A stretch of 64,000 nt of DNA, from assembly GCA_012845835.1 (NCBI GenBank), contig JABAKD010000026.1, positions 10,344,199 through 10,408,198 of the forward strand. The letters run 5' to 3'. The position numbers and the translations under genes were made by a program. This document shows positions 10,573-21,385 of this stretch, piece after piece. How positions within the stretch are numbered: the first letter of the stretch is position 1; every line of letters begins with the position of its first letter. The stretch comes from Undaria pinnatifida (taxonomy: Eukaryota; Sar; Phaeophyceae; Laminariales; Alariaceae). The notes under the pieces are model-generated. The model was not told the origin of the DNA and searched no databases. It saw only the letters and a list, made by a program, of their open reading frames with translations.

Positions 10573-10808
10573 TCAGCCAGTCTATCACACCTCGATCCTG
10601 TCTCGCTGACGATGCTTCTCTCTTCTCTGCGTGCTTCGCTTGCTAGTCAGCAACCACACTCGCTGATCCAAAGTTTCCCTTTGCTTTACCAGGCCAAGTA
10701 CAAGCAACCACCCGCGTTGATCTCATTGGTCAACGTGCAATAACACCAAACTTCTTCCGTACATACAAAACCATTTTTTCTCGTGCCTCGACAATAATAA
10801 TACGCTTT
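10573..10808 (-). repeat. Split direct repeat A2 of YR element 1
   Basis: It is 236 bp and matches A1 at 16,293-16,533. Shared blocks include TCAGCCAGTCT, CTGTCTCGCTGACGATGCT, CTCTTCTCTGCGTGCTTCGC, CAAACTTCTTC and AATAATACGCTTT. Its right end is directly joined to B1, overlapping by TTT. Confidence 0.9.
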
Positions 10809-10987
10809 GTATTTTTCTTTTGAAGTTGCATCATATTATTGCGCACCCCCCCCTCGGAGCACGGGGGGCGGAGAGAGGGGCAGCCCCCTGGGGCTTCTTC
10901 ACCAGCAGCCCCACGCTATCGTCCGTAACCCTGAGTCAACTTCTATCCCAACTGGCAATGTCGAGAGCTTTCGACGCCAGCCTCCAA
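10806..10987 (-). repeat. Split direct repeat B1 of YR element 1
   Basis: About 182 bp, the partner of B2. The A2/B1 join reproduces the junction of a circular form, in which the outer ends of A1 and B2 would be brought together. Confidence 0.88.
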
Positions 10988-11143
10988 CAATGGTATTTGG
11001 CTAAGGTTACGGATGCATTGCGTCCCTCGCCTACCCTCATTTGCTTCACTCTAGGATGCGCACGGCAAGATCGAACTTATCATTTATGTCCGCATGGCTC
11101 AAATGATTAGGTTGCGTAATAGCTGAAGTAGTTACGTCAACTT

Positions 11144-12155
11144 CTACCGCTCCAGCTTTGGAATGCGGTTAACTTGCCCCCAATCTATCCCCAGCCCCGG
11201 CTGGATCCCGTTAGCCATCTCCTCCTGCGCCATTTCATTTGCTACCCAGCTGGCATTCTTCCCGTGACTACGAATGTACGCCGTATAGACATCAGGCGCC
11301 CACCGGCCCTCCCGTTGCAACGTCTAAGGGGAAGAACCCCCTGCTGACAAGTGCGTTGCCCCTCTAATCCTAAGGGAGTGCAGAGCGTACTCAACCACCC
11401 GCACGCCCGCCAACGCAACCACTTCTCGCAGGGCTACTGTCGCTTGTTGTTTCGTCCACAGGGACCATCTGCCACCACCACTGCCATACTCCACCAGGGA
11501 AGCCGACGAATGCAAAGACAAACAACAAGAGGTCAACTCAAGCATAAGATGAACAGTACCGCCACCGGCCCCCACGGGCCTCGGTCCACCAGCTTGAATG
11601 CGCGAAAAAACCGCTCCATTGCGTAACTTGTCGCCCTTAGACCCACGAAGTCGAACCTCGACGGGGTCGGCTCTCGACCGTTGCGCCACCCCCAACTGTA
11701 CCCGACCGCGAAAAAAAGACACGTCTGCCCACCGTAAACAACAAGTTTTGTGGATAAGCGACCGAGGTTCCGCAAAAATTTCGGACGCGCGGGTCAAGAA
11801 CCAAAACGACGCACACAACGCAAGCCACAACACGCTCCCCCCGTTACGCCAAGCAGGGATCAAAGTTTCGCCAGCACGCAACATGGCCCGCGACACGGCC
11901 CGACGCACGGTCGCCTGATTACCCACTTCGGCATGCGAGTGCGCCGCATCTTTGGTGGCGCTCGCGATGACGGGGTGAGTGGTGTCGAGCTCCAAACGGC
12001 GTGAAATGCGATGAAAAAGACTTGATGGCCGACAGATGGTTTTCGATGGTCGTCGACCGCAGTTTCTTGGTAGCAAAAGCGTTTGCTACGTACTCAAACA
12101 AAATGCCACAAGTTGGCCATATCGTCGATGACGCAACCACGAAAGACGAGAACAC
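11144..12155 (-). pseudogene. Tyrosine recombinase of YR element 1 (broken)
   Basis: The enzyme integrates the circular cDNA of DIRS-order elements by strand exchange through a covalent 3'-phosphotyrosine. Minus-strand frames show an N-terminal SAM-like part (12,155-11,919; TIENHLSAIKSFSSHF), then a core with Arg I in FLTRASEIF, the box II signature HSLRIRG (His-x-x-Arg) followed by ATHLSAGG, a TAG stop near 11,325, and, in the same frame after the stop, GRWAPDVYTAYIRS containing the presumed nucleophile Tyr. The frame ends at 11,144-11,146, 157 bp before the B1 repeat. All catalytic motifs are present, but at least one frameshift and one stop interrupt them. Confidence 0.85.
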
Positions 12156-12182
12156 CAGAACGTACCCGAAAGTCTACCCAGG

Positions 12183-13088
12183 CTAAAAAATGCCCCAAAT
12201 AAGCTCGTTTTTTCGAGGCCACAACGGCGTGTCGCATGAGCCCGAGGCCAACACCCAAGTACGGAGAGGAATGCCAATGGTCCCCAGTTCCCGAACCTGC
12301 CACGAGATGTTGGGACGAACGGCACGCAAATTATCAAGAACGGAGCCGCGAGCCCAGCGAGAGATACCGTCGGCGGCAGCGTTGTGGATACCACGCACAT
12401 GCGTTGCCTCCAAATGCCATCCAGATGGCACTTCAAGAACGCGGAGGAAATTCATGAGGGCATCGGAACGCGGTTCCAGCCCCCCCCGACACCGCCGCAG
12501 CCAATGCACGGCGGCCTCGTTGTCTCCCCGCAACAAAGCACAATCTCCCGTCACTGACGGTCGATCGGCGCACGAAGACATTAAGACAAATGCCGACACA
12601 ACCATGCCCAGAAGTTCAAGCACGTTGATTGAGAAGTCGTCCACGCCGCGGACGGACTTACTCGAGCCACAAAACCTTGACTGTTCCTTAGCTGTGATAT
12701 TATAGCGCCAGTGAACACCGGTTTCGAGACAATATCCCCCGACGGCGGTTGTTTACGCGTCCGGGAACAACGTTCGTTGTGCCGGGCGCTCCAGCAAATG
12801 ATACATCGGCGCCGACAACACCCCGTCGCGCGCGTCAACACCTTTGTCAACAAACCACCGCCAGAACTCGAGATCCGCATGGAACTCGGGCCCAAGGGCA
12901 ACACGCCGCCCCGGGTTGGCCATTCGGCCAGAGAAGTGATCACCGGCTGCGATGCACGGCAGCCCAACCGAAGCCAACACACGATGAACGAAGAAAACCC
13001 GGGACGAACAGCAAAAGAAATGTGCATGATGAAACCCGCCAGCTGCGACACCTGCTTCGCTGAGGCATCGGTTCGAGTCGGGGGCCAC
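12183..13088 (-). pseudogene. RNase H and RT connection domain of YR element 1 (broken)
   Basis: The frame at 12,753-13,088 carries the region after the RT thumb: GPEFHADLEFWRWFVDKG and DGVLSAPMYHLLERP. The frame at 12,183-12,644 carries RNase H: INVLELLGMVVSAFVL (Glu), LLRGDNEAAVHWLRR (Asp) and THVRGIHNAAADGISR (terminal Asp region). This is the DIRS arrangement, in which RNase H follows RT and precedes the recombinase. A frameshift separates the two parts. Confidence 0.82.
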
Positions 13089-14267
13089 TCCGATAAAAGC
13101 AATCGCAGCTTGTAACGCTTATGGGGCGGCGACGTCACCGTACGCGCCTCTGTGTTTACCAACCAGCCCAGCGCTTGGAGATGCGTGTTCCACATAGTGA
13201 TTTTGCCGGCGGACAAAAGAGGAGGGTCGGACGCGCCACGTACGCGCAACAGGCGTAATTGGTCCGACGCCAACGACTGTACACCCCGCATACAGCGACG
13301 ACCGTCCGGCCACCACTGAACCTCGACAAGAATGCCGTCGTCTACGTAGTACCGCACGAAAGAACGACTCACGGCGTAGCCGCCGCTACCAGTAACTATT
13401 CGACAATTGCGAGGGAGGGACCTAACGGAAGCCCCCCCAAGGAGGGGCAAGACGCACATGTTCGATATCAGCCGCCCCTTGTGGGGAAACGGCTGCATCT
13501 TGAAATGTAGAGTTGGTGTGGGAATTTTCCAGCACAAAAGCTATAAGCCCCCAGAACCCGGGGCTATTACGTCACCAGGATTGCAAGCGAAGATCCACAA
13601 CTACGTATTAGCCCATCGCGTACCCAAACTCCGGCGCCTCTACCGGGGAAAATAAGACTCGGCGAAAAACATTATTCACGTTAACGCGGCAGAGGATGAT
13701 TCTAGCTGTGGGACCGTGCATCTGCCGCAAAAACAACACCCGTAACAACACATCCCGAAGCACAGGACCGAGCTCGCAGGAGGGGCCGGAGGAAAAATCG
13801 GTATCGTCGTTAACGCTAGAGTGGCCACCCGCGCGCGCAAATGTGAGATAGTGAATGATGCGAAACTTGAGCTTAAGCACGACGGCCAACGGCGAAACAC
13901 GTAAACCCCGAATATCAGACACGGGAATTCATTTAAACACCAAAGCCCGACCGTGCACAACGTCAGTACATATCATTGGGTGAACAGCAACGGCATGGGG
14001 GGCGACGCTCGGGTGATTACCGTATGCAAGCTCAGCAGTCAGATTACCCGCCCGCGCAACACACACCGGGGAGCCCGTTGCCAAAACGACGAGCAACTGG
14101 TTAACACGAGGGAGATTCTTGACAGTACCAAACCAATGACGCAGGATGTGAGGATCAATATGTGGGGCATTACGAGCGGATCCGAATGCAAACGTAAACA
14201 ATTTAACACTGCCAGCACACCCACGCAGACGAGACGACCCCGCGCTGGCAACCACATCAAAATTCAC
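13089..14267 (-). pseudogene. DIRS-type reverse transcriptase of YR element 1 (broken)
   Basis: In order on the minus strand: a pre-RT segment ELAYGNHPS...GRALVF (14,267-13,929); the fingers/palm start LRVSPLAVVLKLKFRIIHYL with HSSVNDDTDF; HGPTARIILCRVNVNNVFRR (motif A region, where the expected Asp is Asn), then FGYAMG (13,922-13,608); and, after a frameshift, FVRYYVDDGILV with the polymerase box YVDD at 13,337-13,348. The wording of these motifs is typical of DIRS/Ngaro RT rather than gypsy or copia. Frameshifts, and the Asn in motif A if correctly aligned, would abolish activity. Confidence 0.84.
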
Positions 14268-14748
14268 GAAACCTGCTGACGATACCGATCGCGTTACACT
14301 ATCCTGCGTGATCGCTTCGCCTCAACCACCAAATTCAACTGTGCGTGCGCGCGCTCGCCGTCGGTCAAGCCGTGTCCGCACCCCGACTTAAATCTGAACG
14401 TCGCACACGTTCGCTGTGGCTAACTGTATCTCCGCGCGCGACCGATAAGCCAGTTCCTAAAATGCGCGCCGACACAAACGGAAACGCACGCGCGCGCTCC
14501 CCATGGTCACCTCTATTCCCGAACACGACGGATCCCAGAGCAACGGGTACACGGTCAGGCCCAAAGCCGCCTTCGCCCGCCAGCGCCTCCAACGCACGCC
14601 CCTTCAACCCGCCCGTGACCCCGCGGACTGCCAGCATTGTCGGCGCTCCGAAAACATCGACCGTCGACGCAACCCACACACCAACCGCCAACGCTGCAGC
14701 CGTGCCCTCTGAGGTTGGACCCAACAGGCGGCGGCCGCTCTCAATCGT
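14268..14748. other. Gag-RT linker of YR element 1
   Basis: Frames on both strands are Ala/Pro/Arg-rich low complexity. The minus frame 14,365-14,724 sits where the tail of Gag or the start of the RT protein would be, but it has no motif. I assign it only to the element. Confidence 0.45.
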
Positions 14749-15666
14749 TTACGCTGCCGCTACATCCACCGCCGGCGCCACAGCTGCGCCCTTGGCCTCA
14801 CATGGCGGCAGGCCCGTATCTTCATCAGGAACCAGAACCAGCGCCTCTACCCCCGTCGCCCCCCCTGTTGCCCTGCGCGGAGAGGACCGCACGCGGCGAC
14901 AGCGCCCGCGACCCTCCGGCTGCCGCCGCCTCGCTTCCCCCGCCTTCATCCCTGCGAGCAAGTGGGGATGGCGAGGATGCCGAGGCCGCGGGGGCCTTGT
15001 GCCGGAACTTACACGGAGACCAGTTGCATTTACCGGTGCGCGCGAACATCCGGCAGGCCTGCGGGGGACTTGAATTGGCCTTTCCGTCGGACCCGGGCGA
15101 TCCAGCGGGGGGAGCGGTGGCCTTCCGCTAGGTGGGCCTGTCCGCGCCGGACCGACGCTGCTACGCACGAGCCGGAGCACCCCCCCCCCGCCGCGGCAAA
15201 ATTCGAGAGTGCGTACGAACGCGGGCATGGGTGGGGGGTCGAACGCCGTACCTGCTGGGGGAGGGACAACAGCATGAGACGACTGCTGCGCAGCACGCAT
15301 GAGCTCGCTCACCCACCAATCGATGCCGCGGTTAATCATATCACACAGCAATGCATGCGCTTCTGGGACGGACGGCATCCTGTAGTTGCTGAAGATGTGC
15401 GCACGCAAGCTCATGACCGAGACTGTAAACGCGTCGCCAACGGCGTTGATCCGCGCCAGACACGGGAGGTCGTCGGCGACCCCTGGCGAGAGGCCCACAG
15501 AAACAATCGAGATAACGGCCAATCTCAAGAGGTCGAGACGGCCGGCGACCATTAGCGAGTGCCCGACAGGCCCGTCCACGCGGGGCCTATAAGCCCCAAC
15601 GTCAAGGGAGCTGAAGGAACGAAACTGAGACGCGATGTTGGCTGTCACGTGGATGACCTCCCTCAC
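14749..15666 (-). pseudogene. Gag-like protein of YR element 1 with CCCH finger
   Basis: A 305-codon minus frame begins MREVIHVTANIASQFRSFSS, contains a hydrophobic/helical part (IDWWVSELMRAA), then becomes Pro/Arg-rich. In another frame (15,049-14,825, extending upstream by a few codons) the sequence ACRMFARTGKCNWSPCKFRH gives a C-x8-C-x4-C-x3-H finger, the kind found at the end of Gag in DIRS-order elements. A single frameshift therefore probably separates the Gag body from its finger. The position directly after A1 supports Gag as the first protein. Confidence 0.72.
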
Positions 15667-16292
15667 GAACGACTGCAGGTTAGCGGAGGAGTCCCCGAGG
15701 TTCGGGGTGATACGCCCTTGAATAATCCACAGCTTTCTATGTGTTCACCTTGTTTCATGTGGTCATTTCGGTGGTAAGGTTTGCTTTTGGTCGCTGCCGT
15801 TCCTGAGCGTCGTCGCCGTCTCGGAAAGCTACCCGACCAGAGTTGTTCTCCACGAACTAGCGAAGGCTGATGTCGAAATTAGCTACCTGATCAGCTCAAG
15901 CAGCCGCTACCCCGCGGGAGGAAGAAGTGGTTACAGATATATTGGCATTTGTTTCGTCAAGGCACGCATGGACCCGCGCGAATATGGTTTCAATCTGTCT
16001 GGCCTACATTGCCAAGCCCTTCGAAGGCAAGGGCGCACCGATCGCTGGCGCCCCGGAGGAGGACCCCGAGCCCGCGGGAGCTGCAGCGGCCCGGGCACGC
16101 AGAGTAGCCTCCGCCTCAGCTGTGAGTGCGGCAGGCGCCGCGGCACCCTGGCGAATCCTCCATCGTCGAAGGAACAGCCCGCAGCGCTCGCCACAGCAGT
16201 AGTTACAACGAATTATCACCACGGCAGTCACCACAGCAGTCCCAGCGAAGTCTCACAGCAGCTGTCGCAGCGAGGCTCGCTTACAGCAGAAT
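15667..16292. other. 5' leader of YR element 1
   Basis: This is the leader between A1 and gag. It includes CAGCAGT/CACAGCAG-rich low-complexity sequence at 16,180-16,290. No motif-bearing frame is present. Confidence 0.5.
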
Positions 16293-16533
16293 TCAGCCAG
16301 TCTGTCACACCTTGAACCTGTCTCGCTGACGATGCTGCCCTCTTCTCTGCGTGCTTCGCTTGCTACTCAGCAACCAGACAGATTGATCCAAGGTTCCCTT
16401 TGCTATACCAGGACTAGTACAAGTAACCACTCGCGTTAATCTCATTGGTTAACGTGCAACAACCCCAAACTTCTTCTGTTCATACCTACATACAAAACCC
16501 GGATTTTTTCGTGCCTTGATAATAATACGCTTT
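16293..16533 (-). repeat. Split direct repeat A1 of YR element 1
   Basis: It is 241 bp and the partner of A2 (10,573-10,808). It is the 5' end of the minus-strand element, so its promoter should lie here. No unequivocal TATA box was identified. Confidence 0.9.
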
Positions 16534-17245
16534 CAAGAATGGGACTGTCATCTTTGCGCCCGATAAAAGTCTGCCAGCGACCGGATGTTGTGGAGAAATC
16601 ACACCAGGGCTATGAGAATCGCCAGGTGGCTTGTTTGGGCGGTCGGCGCGGCGTGGACCTGCGGAACCATGGTGACTCCACCAGGTAAGGGGACTACCAA
16701 CCACCCAAAGCAAGTCGCCTTCAAAATATCAGGTGGCCTTTGGTGCTCTATGTTTTTAGAACTGGTGTGCACGTATTTTTAGGTCCGACCAGGCTATGGC
16801 CTCGCACGAGTCCCTGCACAGCACAGATCCCACATGCTGGTGCACGGATTAGGGAGGTTGCAGCCACCTGCTCAATGGTCAGCACGCCGAGATGTCTTGT
16901 TTGAAGCAGCCTTTTACAGCACAGTACTCTATATGATCACGTACAAGTGGTTTTTAGGCCCACAATGTGACCATGTAGGGTGAAATTGACCCCTGCACTT
17001 TTGCCGAGGACCCCGCGGTAGTGTAGTACACGTACCGACCCACGAACGCCTCCACAAACGCCGGTGGCCCGCGAGGGTTTCTAATATCGCTGCCCCGGTG
17101 TATGGTCGGTGGCGTGGGGGAAAACTGGACCGCAATTTCATGCACAGCAGTAGACTACCTCTCTTGTATTTCTTGGTGTTGGCTTCCTTCGTGGTATATG
17201 TGAACACTCCCACGCCAAAGCCTATTATTCAATATTAGTCTGTGA
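16534..17245. other. No gene seen
   Basis: Several short frames occur without recognisable motifs. The stretch separates YR element 1 from the satellite array. Confidence 0.45.
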
Positions 17246-17950
17246 TTGGCGCTGCTGTACGAAGTGGGTTCGACACAAAAGGCAAAGTACCTTGAACACG
17301 AAACATAGCTGACATCTTCGCAAATCGATTAACCTAGTAAGCCTCTGTCAACTAGAACCTTGTGTTCGGAAAATGAACGATTCCGCGAAACCAGAACCGA
17401 CATAAAAAGAGGGTTTCACACATTTGAAGCACAAATTTCATACTGCTATTAGTATGTAGATCTCGCCCACTCCGAACAAAACCGGCCGAAACACTGTGTT
17501 TGGCGCTGCTGTACGCAGTGGGTTCGACATATTCGGTTTCACACATTTGAAGAAAAAATCTTTATACTGCTATTAGTATGTATGTCTCGCCCACTCCGAA
17601 CAAAACCGGCCGAAACACCGTGTTTGGCGCTGCTGTACGCAGTGGGTTCGACGTGTTCGGCAGAGTACCTTGAAACGAAAGATAGCTATCGTCTAGGCCA
17701 ATCGATTGACCTGTTGAGCCTGCATCAACTCAAACCCTGCCTTCGGAAAAAAACTCGTTTCCGCGAAACCAGAATCGACGAAAAAAATGAGTTTCACACC
17801 TATGAAGCGTAAATTTCATGAGGTATTGCCTCGGCCACCCCGAACAAGACAGGCCGAAACACTGTGTTTGGCGCTGCCTTACGCAGTGGGTTCGACACAT
17901 TCGGTAAAATATCTTGAAGACGAAATATTGCTTACACGCTGTTACTCCCT
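17246..17950 (+). repeat. Satellite-like array, ~250-bp unit with one 124-bp short unit
   Basis: The landmark TTGGCGCTGC(T/C)(G/T)TACG(C/A)AGTG occurs at 17,246, 17,500, 17,624 and 17,868 (spacings 254, 124, 244). Between them recur 'CCGAACAAAACCGGCCGAAA', 'CGATTGACCT' and 'TTTCCGCGAAACCAGAA'. The flanks of each landmark form an imperfect palindrome (CCGAA...CACTG...CAGTG...TTCGG). The short unit lacks the middle ~125 bp. Confidence 0.85.
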
Positions 17951-18640
17951 GCAGTGGAGGTCGCTTGAAGACAGCAGACGTGGTACATGTCCAATTTATT
18001 TGCAGTATACACTAACGCAACGCTTGTTTTGCTGCTGTGAATACAGGCTTGCCCACAGGGGTTGTCCCAGAGGTAGCTCTAGCTATGGACATACTGGCCA
18101 TGTTGTGCGCGCAGCCAGCTAGGAGTCATTGGTGCAAGCAGGAAGACGTAGAGCGTGATGTGAGATTGGAACACCGGGGTTTCTGTACCCATTTTTGTGG
18201 CCAGCGTAGGCTTCCGGAGGGAGACAAAAGGCTAAATGAGATATCCACCAAGCTAACAGCTGCTGGAGTTTTTACAGATTCCTCGCTAACAGGATTCCAA
18301 CCAGGGTGTCATGGCTCGCGTTTACTGGAAAGGGTGGGACGGGAACCATATTCGCTGGCAACTGACCATCGGACATGATCAAGACAGCTACAATAAGATG
18401 GAAGAAGGCTTGGTGGGATGCCAGCTCCGTATTTGTTGTAGCGTGCGTCGAGCGTCGAGATGCTGCGTACTCGTACTGATGTGGACTGCTGCATGATCGC
18501 ACAACTTTATTTTGTAGATGTTTCTGAAATGCGATCGATTTTTTTAAGGGTACACGAACCCCAAAAATAGGGGAGAGTTGCAAATAGACCGGTCGAAATA
18601 AACACGACGATTTATACAAAACCGGGATTCTTTTCTGAGG
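17951..18640. other. No gene seen
   Basis: Short frames only, with no motif, between the satellite array and a family A tail copy. Confidence 0.4.
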
Positions 18641-18649
18641 GTACTAGCG

Positions 18650-18990
18650 TGTCCTTAAGAATATAGGTCGGCCACTCCTTTTGCAGCTACAGTGTCGCTA
18701 TCAGGGTCAACAGGGGGATGCCAATCAGTGTGTGCGCGGAAACTATAAAATCCGTTTTTAAGGGGGACGAAATATGACAGCTGTGGAAGGAAATGCATCA
18801 GTTTATCAAGAGAGTCGTATAACCGGTGAGGGGAGGGAGGGGCGTGGGGGCATGGATTTGAACAAGAGGGAGCGGTGTGGGGGGTGGGATGGGCGGGGAA
18901 CTCAAAATGTGCGTGCAAACTATAAATCCTTCGAGGGGATAAATCTGACTGCTTTTGAAGGAATGCACCAGTTAACTATTATATGTATAT
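18650..18990 (+). repeat. Family A end and tail module, third site
   Basis: It begins with 'TCCTTAAGAATATAGGTCGG' (compare 1,511-1,535) and continues into the tail module 'CAGTGTCGCTATCAGGGTCA'. A second partial tail unit ('GATAAATCTGACTG...GGAATGCACCAGTT') follows at about 18,935-18,985. The unit is diverged from those at 1,547 and 63,240. Confidence 0.75.
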
Positions 18991-19029
18991 CCTGTAAGTC
19001 GCACAACCAATGAGGAGAGGGCGGCGTGT

Positions 19030-19180
19030 TCGTGCGGGGGGGGGGGGAGGGGCAAAACGGTTTTAACAGCTTTAGGTCGCATAGATGTAGGGGTTTGCTA
19101 TACGCGTGGTGCTAGGTCTTGGCGATGCGCGATGGTGCGGGTGGTGGGGAAGGAAGAGGCGTTGGGGGGGGGGCGGGTAA
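19030..19180 (+). repeat. Family B fragment
   Basis: 'GGGGTTTGCTATACGCGTGG' and 'GCTAGGTCTTGGCGATG', followed by G runs, match the start of the family B unit at about 1,890 and 2,265. Confidence 0.75.
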
Positions 19181-19260
19181 ATTGGAGCAAATATATATTA
19201 GACAAGACGATAATCGTATGAGCATACGCAGCCGTGGAGATTTGGGGTGCTTCGATATAT

Positions 19261-19470
19261 CGGATCGTCTCGATGGGGTGACAACCTCATCGAGGTTCCC
19301 AGGGACATGTTTATGGACACTGTTTTGTAACGGATCTTCTCGATGGGGTGACAACTTCATCGAGGTTTCGAGGGACATGTTTGGGGACACCGCTTTCAGT
19401 AGCGGATCTTCTCGGTGGCAGAACATAACTTTCTCGAGACGTAGACTGACTCTCTCGATGGGACGTCAAC
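19261..19470 (+). repeat. ~70-bp tandem repeat with a hairpin in each unit
   Basis: Units begin CGGATC(G/T)TCTCG at 19,261, 19,331 and 19,403. The first two contain CTCGATGGGGTGACAAC followed by CTCATCGAG or TTCATCGAG. These can fold back as a stem of about 9-10 bp with a TGACAA loop. The third unit is partly degenerate. Confidence 0.8.
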
Positions 19471-19559
19471 GAGGATTGCGGAGATGCTCGGTCTCCTTGA
19501 TGTCGGAGACACGTCGTGGAGGGAGTATTTTCTTCATGTGTTCATGTTGCCTGTGTTAG

Positions 19560-20869
19560 GAACCTGGCCCATTACATTACCCCTGAGTTTTAGTGGTTTT
19601 GCATGATCATTGCTCCACCAAAACTGAGAAATGTAAACTGGGTACAGGTGACTTGAATACTCAACATGTCTGTGTCACGCTCTGAGACAATAATAGGGAG
19701 CAGGAATGCAAGGGATGTATGTCCAGTAACTATACCATCGCAGGACATTCAGTTGGTATTGAATGTGACATGTACCGGTGACAGAAAAATTAATTGATAC
19801 GTTTTATCAAATCGTCAGGATGTGACTCTGGACATTTAAGACAGGGTGACGGACTGGTGGGTACTCTCGCTAAGCAGTGAACTGGCTACGGCCTGCAGGG
19901 CTCGAGGTACTTGATCCATGCAACGACGGGGACAAAATGAAATGGAATGGGGAATAAGCGTATGGCATGGGACGAACTTCATGCTGGCATGGAATGATCT
20001 TCATGCGACAAGACATCTCGACGTATGGTGCTTGGCAACTGGGGCGCGGTCGACCGTGGGACGCAGCGGATAATAATTAAAGAACGTATCAACGTGTATG
20101 ACGGACAGCTCGATATAAAGCGACAACTCTTATGGCTCACATCTATCCGTCATCGACATACAGGGACAAGATAACGGGATATCCACGGTAACAGCCATTC
20201 TCTTTGAAAGCAGGTGAGTGAACGACACGCGTGATTCACACCTTGCGTCGTCGACACACAAGGATAAGACGACGGGGCGCTCACGAAAACGGACATTATT
20301 TTCTTTTATTTTTTAAATTGTAAATGTGTATGTGCTTGGTACTGAGCAGTTGACAAGGCTTTAAGCCTCGGTCGTTGGCGTGGGGGATCGCCTTTTAGAC
20401 TACTCGGTAAAATACAGGACAGCTGCACATATGTAATAAATATGAATTAAAAACGCAGGACAAGGGCAAATACATGACACGACATGTCGATTCGTGACTG
20501 GGCAACCGGGTACAAAGAAACACGGGCGTTCATCATTGGCTGCTAGTGCTGAGGTTGGACAAATAATTGTCTACGCGCAAGGACGGTCCAGTAGAGTTCC
20601 CATCACGCATAGTGTTCGTTGGCATTTGCGGCTACGGACGGTGCTGTCGTATAGGGGCATTGAATGCTGCTGAATCCTGTGATAAAATTGCAGCACGGCA
20701 TGACTATGTCATTTCCCGACACTGAGGGGTAACCCTACCATGATGCCATACACACAATTGTGGAGGGTAATCGTTCAGTTTCAGGTGGTACTGGAAATTT
20801 GAAAGCGACGCGGCTCCTACCCCGCGTTTATGCCCGTCTATGATCTCGACAGTGAAAGGCCCGATCTTG
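19560..20869. other. No gene seen
   Basis: No conserved frame is present. Short dispersed ATGGCATGGGA-like repeats lie at 19,945-20,005. A CGATATAAAGCG sequence near 20,110 looks like a TATA box, but nothing downstream supports a promoter. Confidence 0.4.
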
Positions 20870-21385
20870 ACTTGAGTCAAAGATACGTTTTGATTGGAGA
20901 CAGGTATGCTTGTTCCCATGTATGCTTGTTCCCAGGAACATGTCATCTAGTACGTCCAAGTCGGGCTCGGGGTTGTGACAGGGGAATAGTATTTTGTTAT
21001 TTGACCCAGATGAACTGTGGTTTCCTTGACTGTGCCCTGTTTGCGGACTCGGTCGATGACTGTGGACAACTTCGTTTTGGCAGTACAAGGCCCGCGCCGA
21101 GGACAGTATAGCTTGGGATTAGAGCCGTCAAAATCATGGTATGGGCGATGGGTCAACACTTGATCGCCTGGTTTGAAGATCGGAAATGACAACTTATCAT
21201 TCTCTGTTGCTTGCTCGTCCGATCGTTCTTTGAAGTTACGGCCGGCAACTCATACGCTAGCTTATTTTTTTTGGACACTGCGACGTGAATAATCGAGTTC
21301 AGACTGTGGTTCGGTTGCGGTTGGAACGCCTAGAATGAGATCGACAGGTAGTACGACGGCGCGTCCGAATACTAGGCAGTGTGGA
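20870..21385 (-). pseudogene. Ty3/gypsy integrase C-terminal fragment
   Basis: Minus-strand translation aligns with the integrase C-terminus of gypsy element 1. It reads FGRAVVLPVDLILGVPTA (about 21,381-21,330), a basic stretch, then FKPGDQVLTHRPYHDFDGSN and TVHLGQITKYYSP (21,192-20,947). The cognate positions in element 1 are FKLGQEVLVYRPYRDLDGP and SIHLAHIKLYYQ. No other part of a pol gene is nearby, so this is an isolated, older relic of a related chromovirus. Confidence 0.75.

Larger units (their letters stand above)
9758..16533 (-). mobile_element. Tyrosine-recombinase retrotransposon with split direct repeats (YR element 1)
   Basis: The element is transcribed on the minus strand: A1 (16,533-16,293), gag, RT, RNase H, tyrosine recombinase, B1 (10,987-10,806), A2 (10,808-10,573), a 635-bp spacer, B2 (9,937-9,758). 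A1 matches A2 and B1 matches B2. This A1-ORFs-B1A2-B2 arrangement is the hallmark of PAT/Ngaro-type DIRS-order elements, which integrate through a circular intermediate by a tyrosine recombinase instead of a DDE integrase and make no target duplication. A TTT is shared at the outer A1 end (16,531-16,533), the B1/A2 junction (10,806-10,808) and the outer B2 end (9,758-9,760), as expected for recombination at a common short sequence. All genes carry frameshifts. No methyltransferase domain was seen, but the frames are too broken to exclude one. Confidence 0.9.

Noticed and set aside
20100-20120. TATA-like CGATATAAAGCG as a promoter
   Set aside because: No gene or conserved start region lies downstream; such a match is expected by chance in this window.
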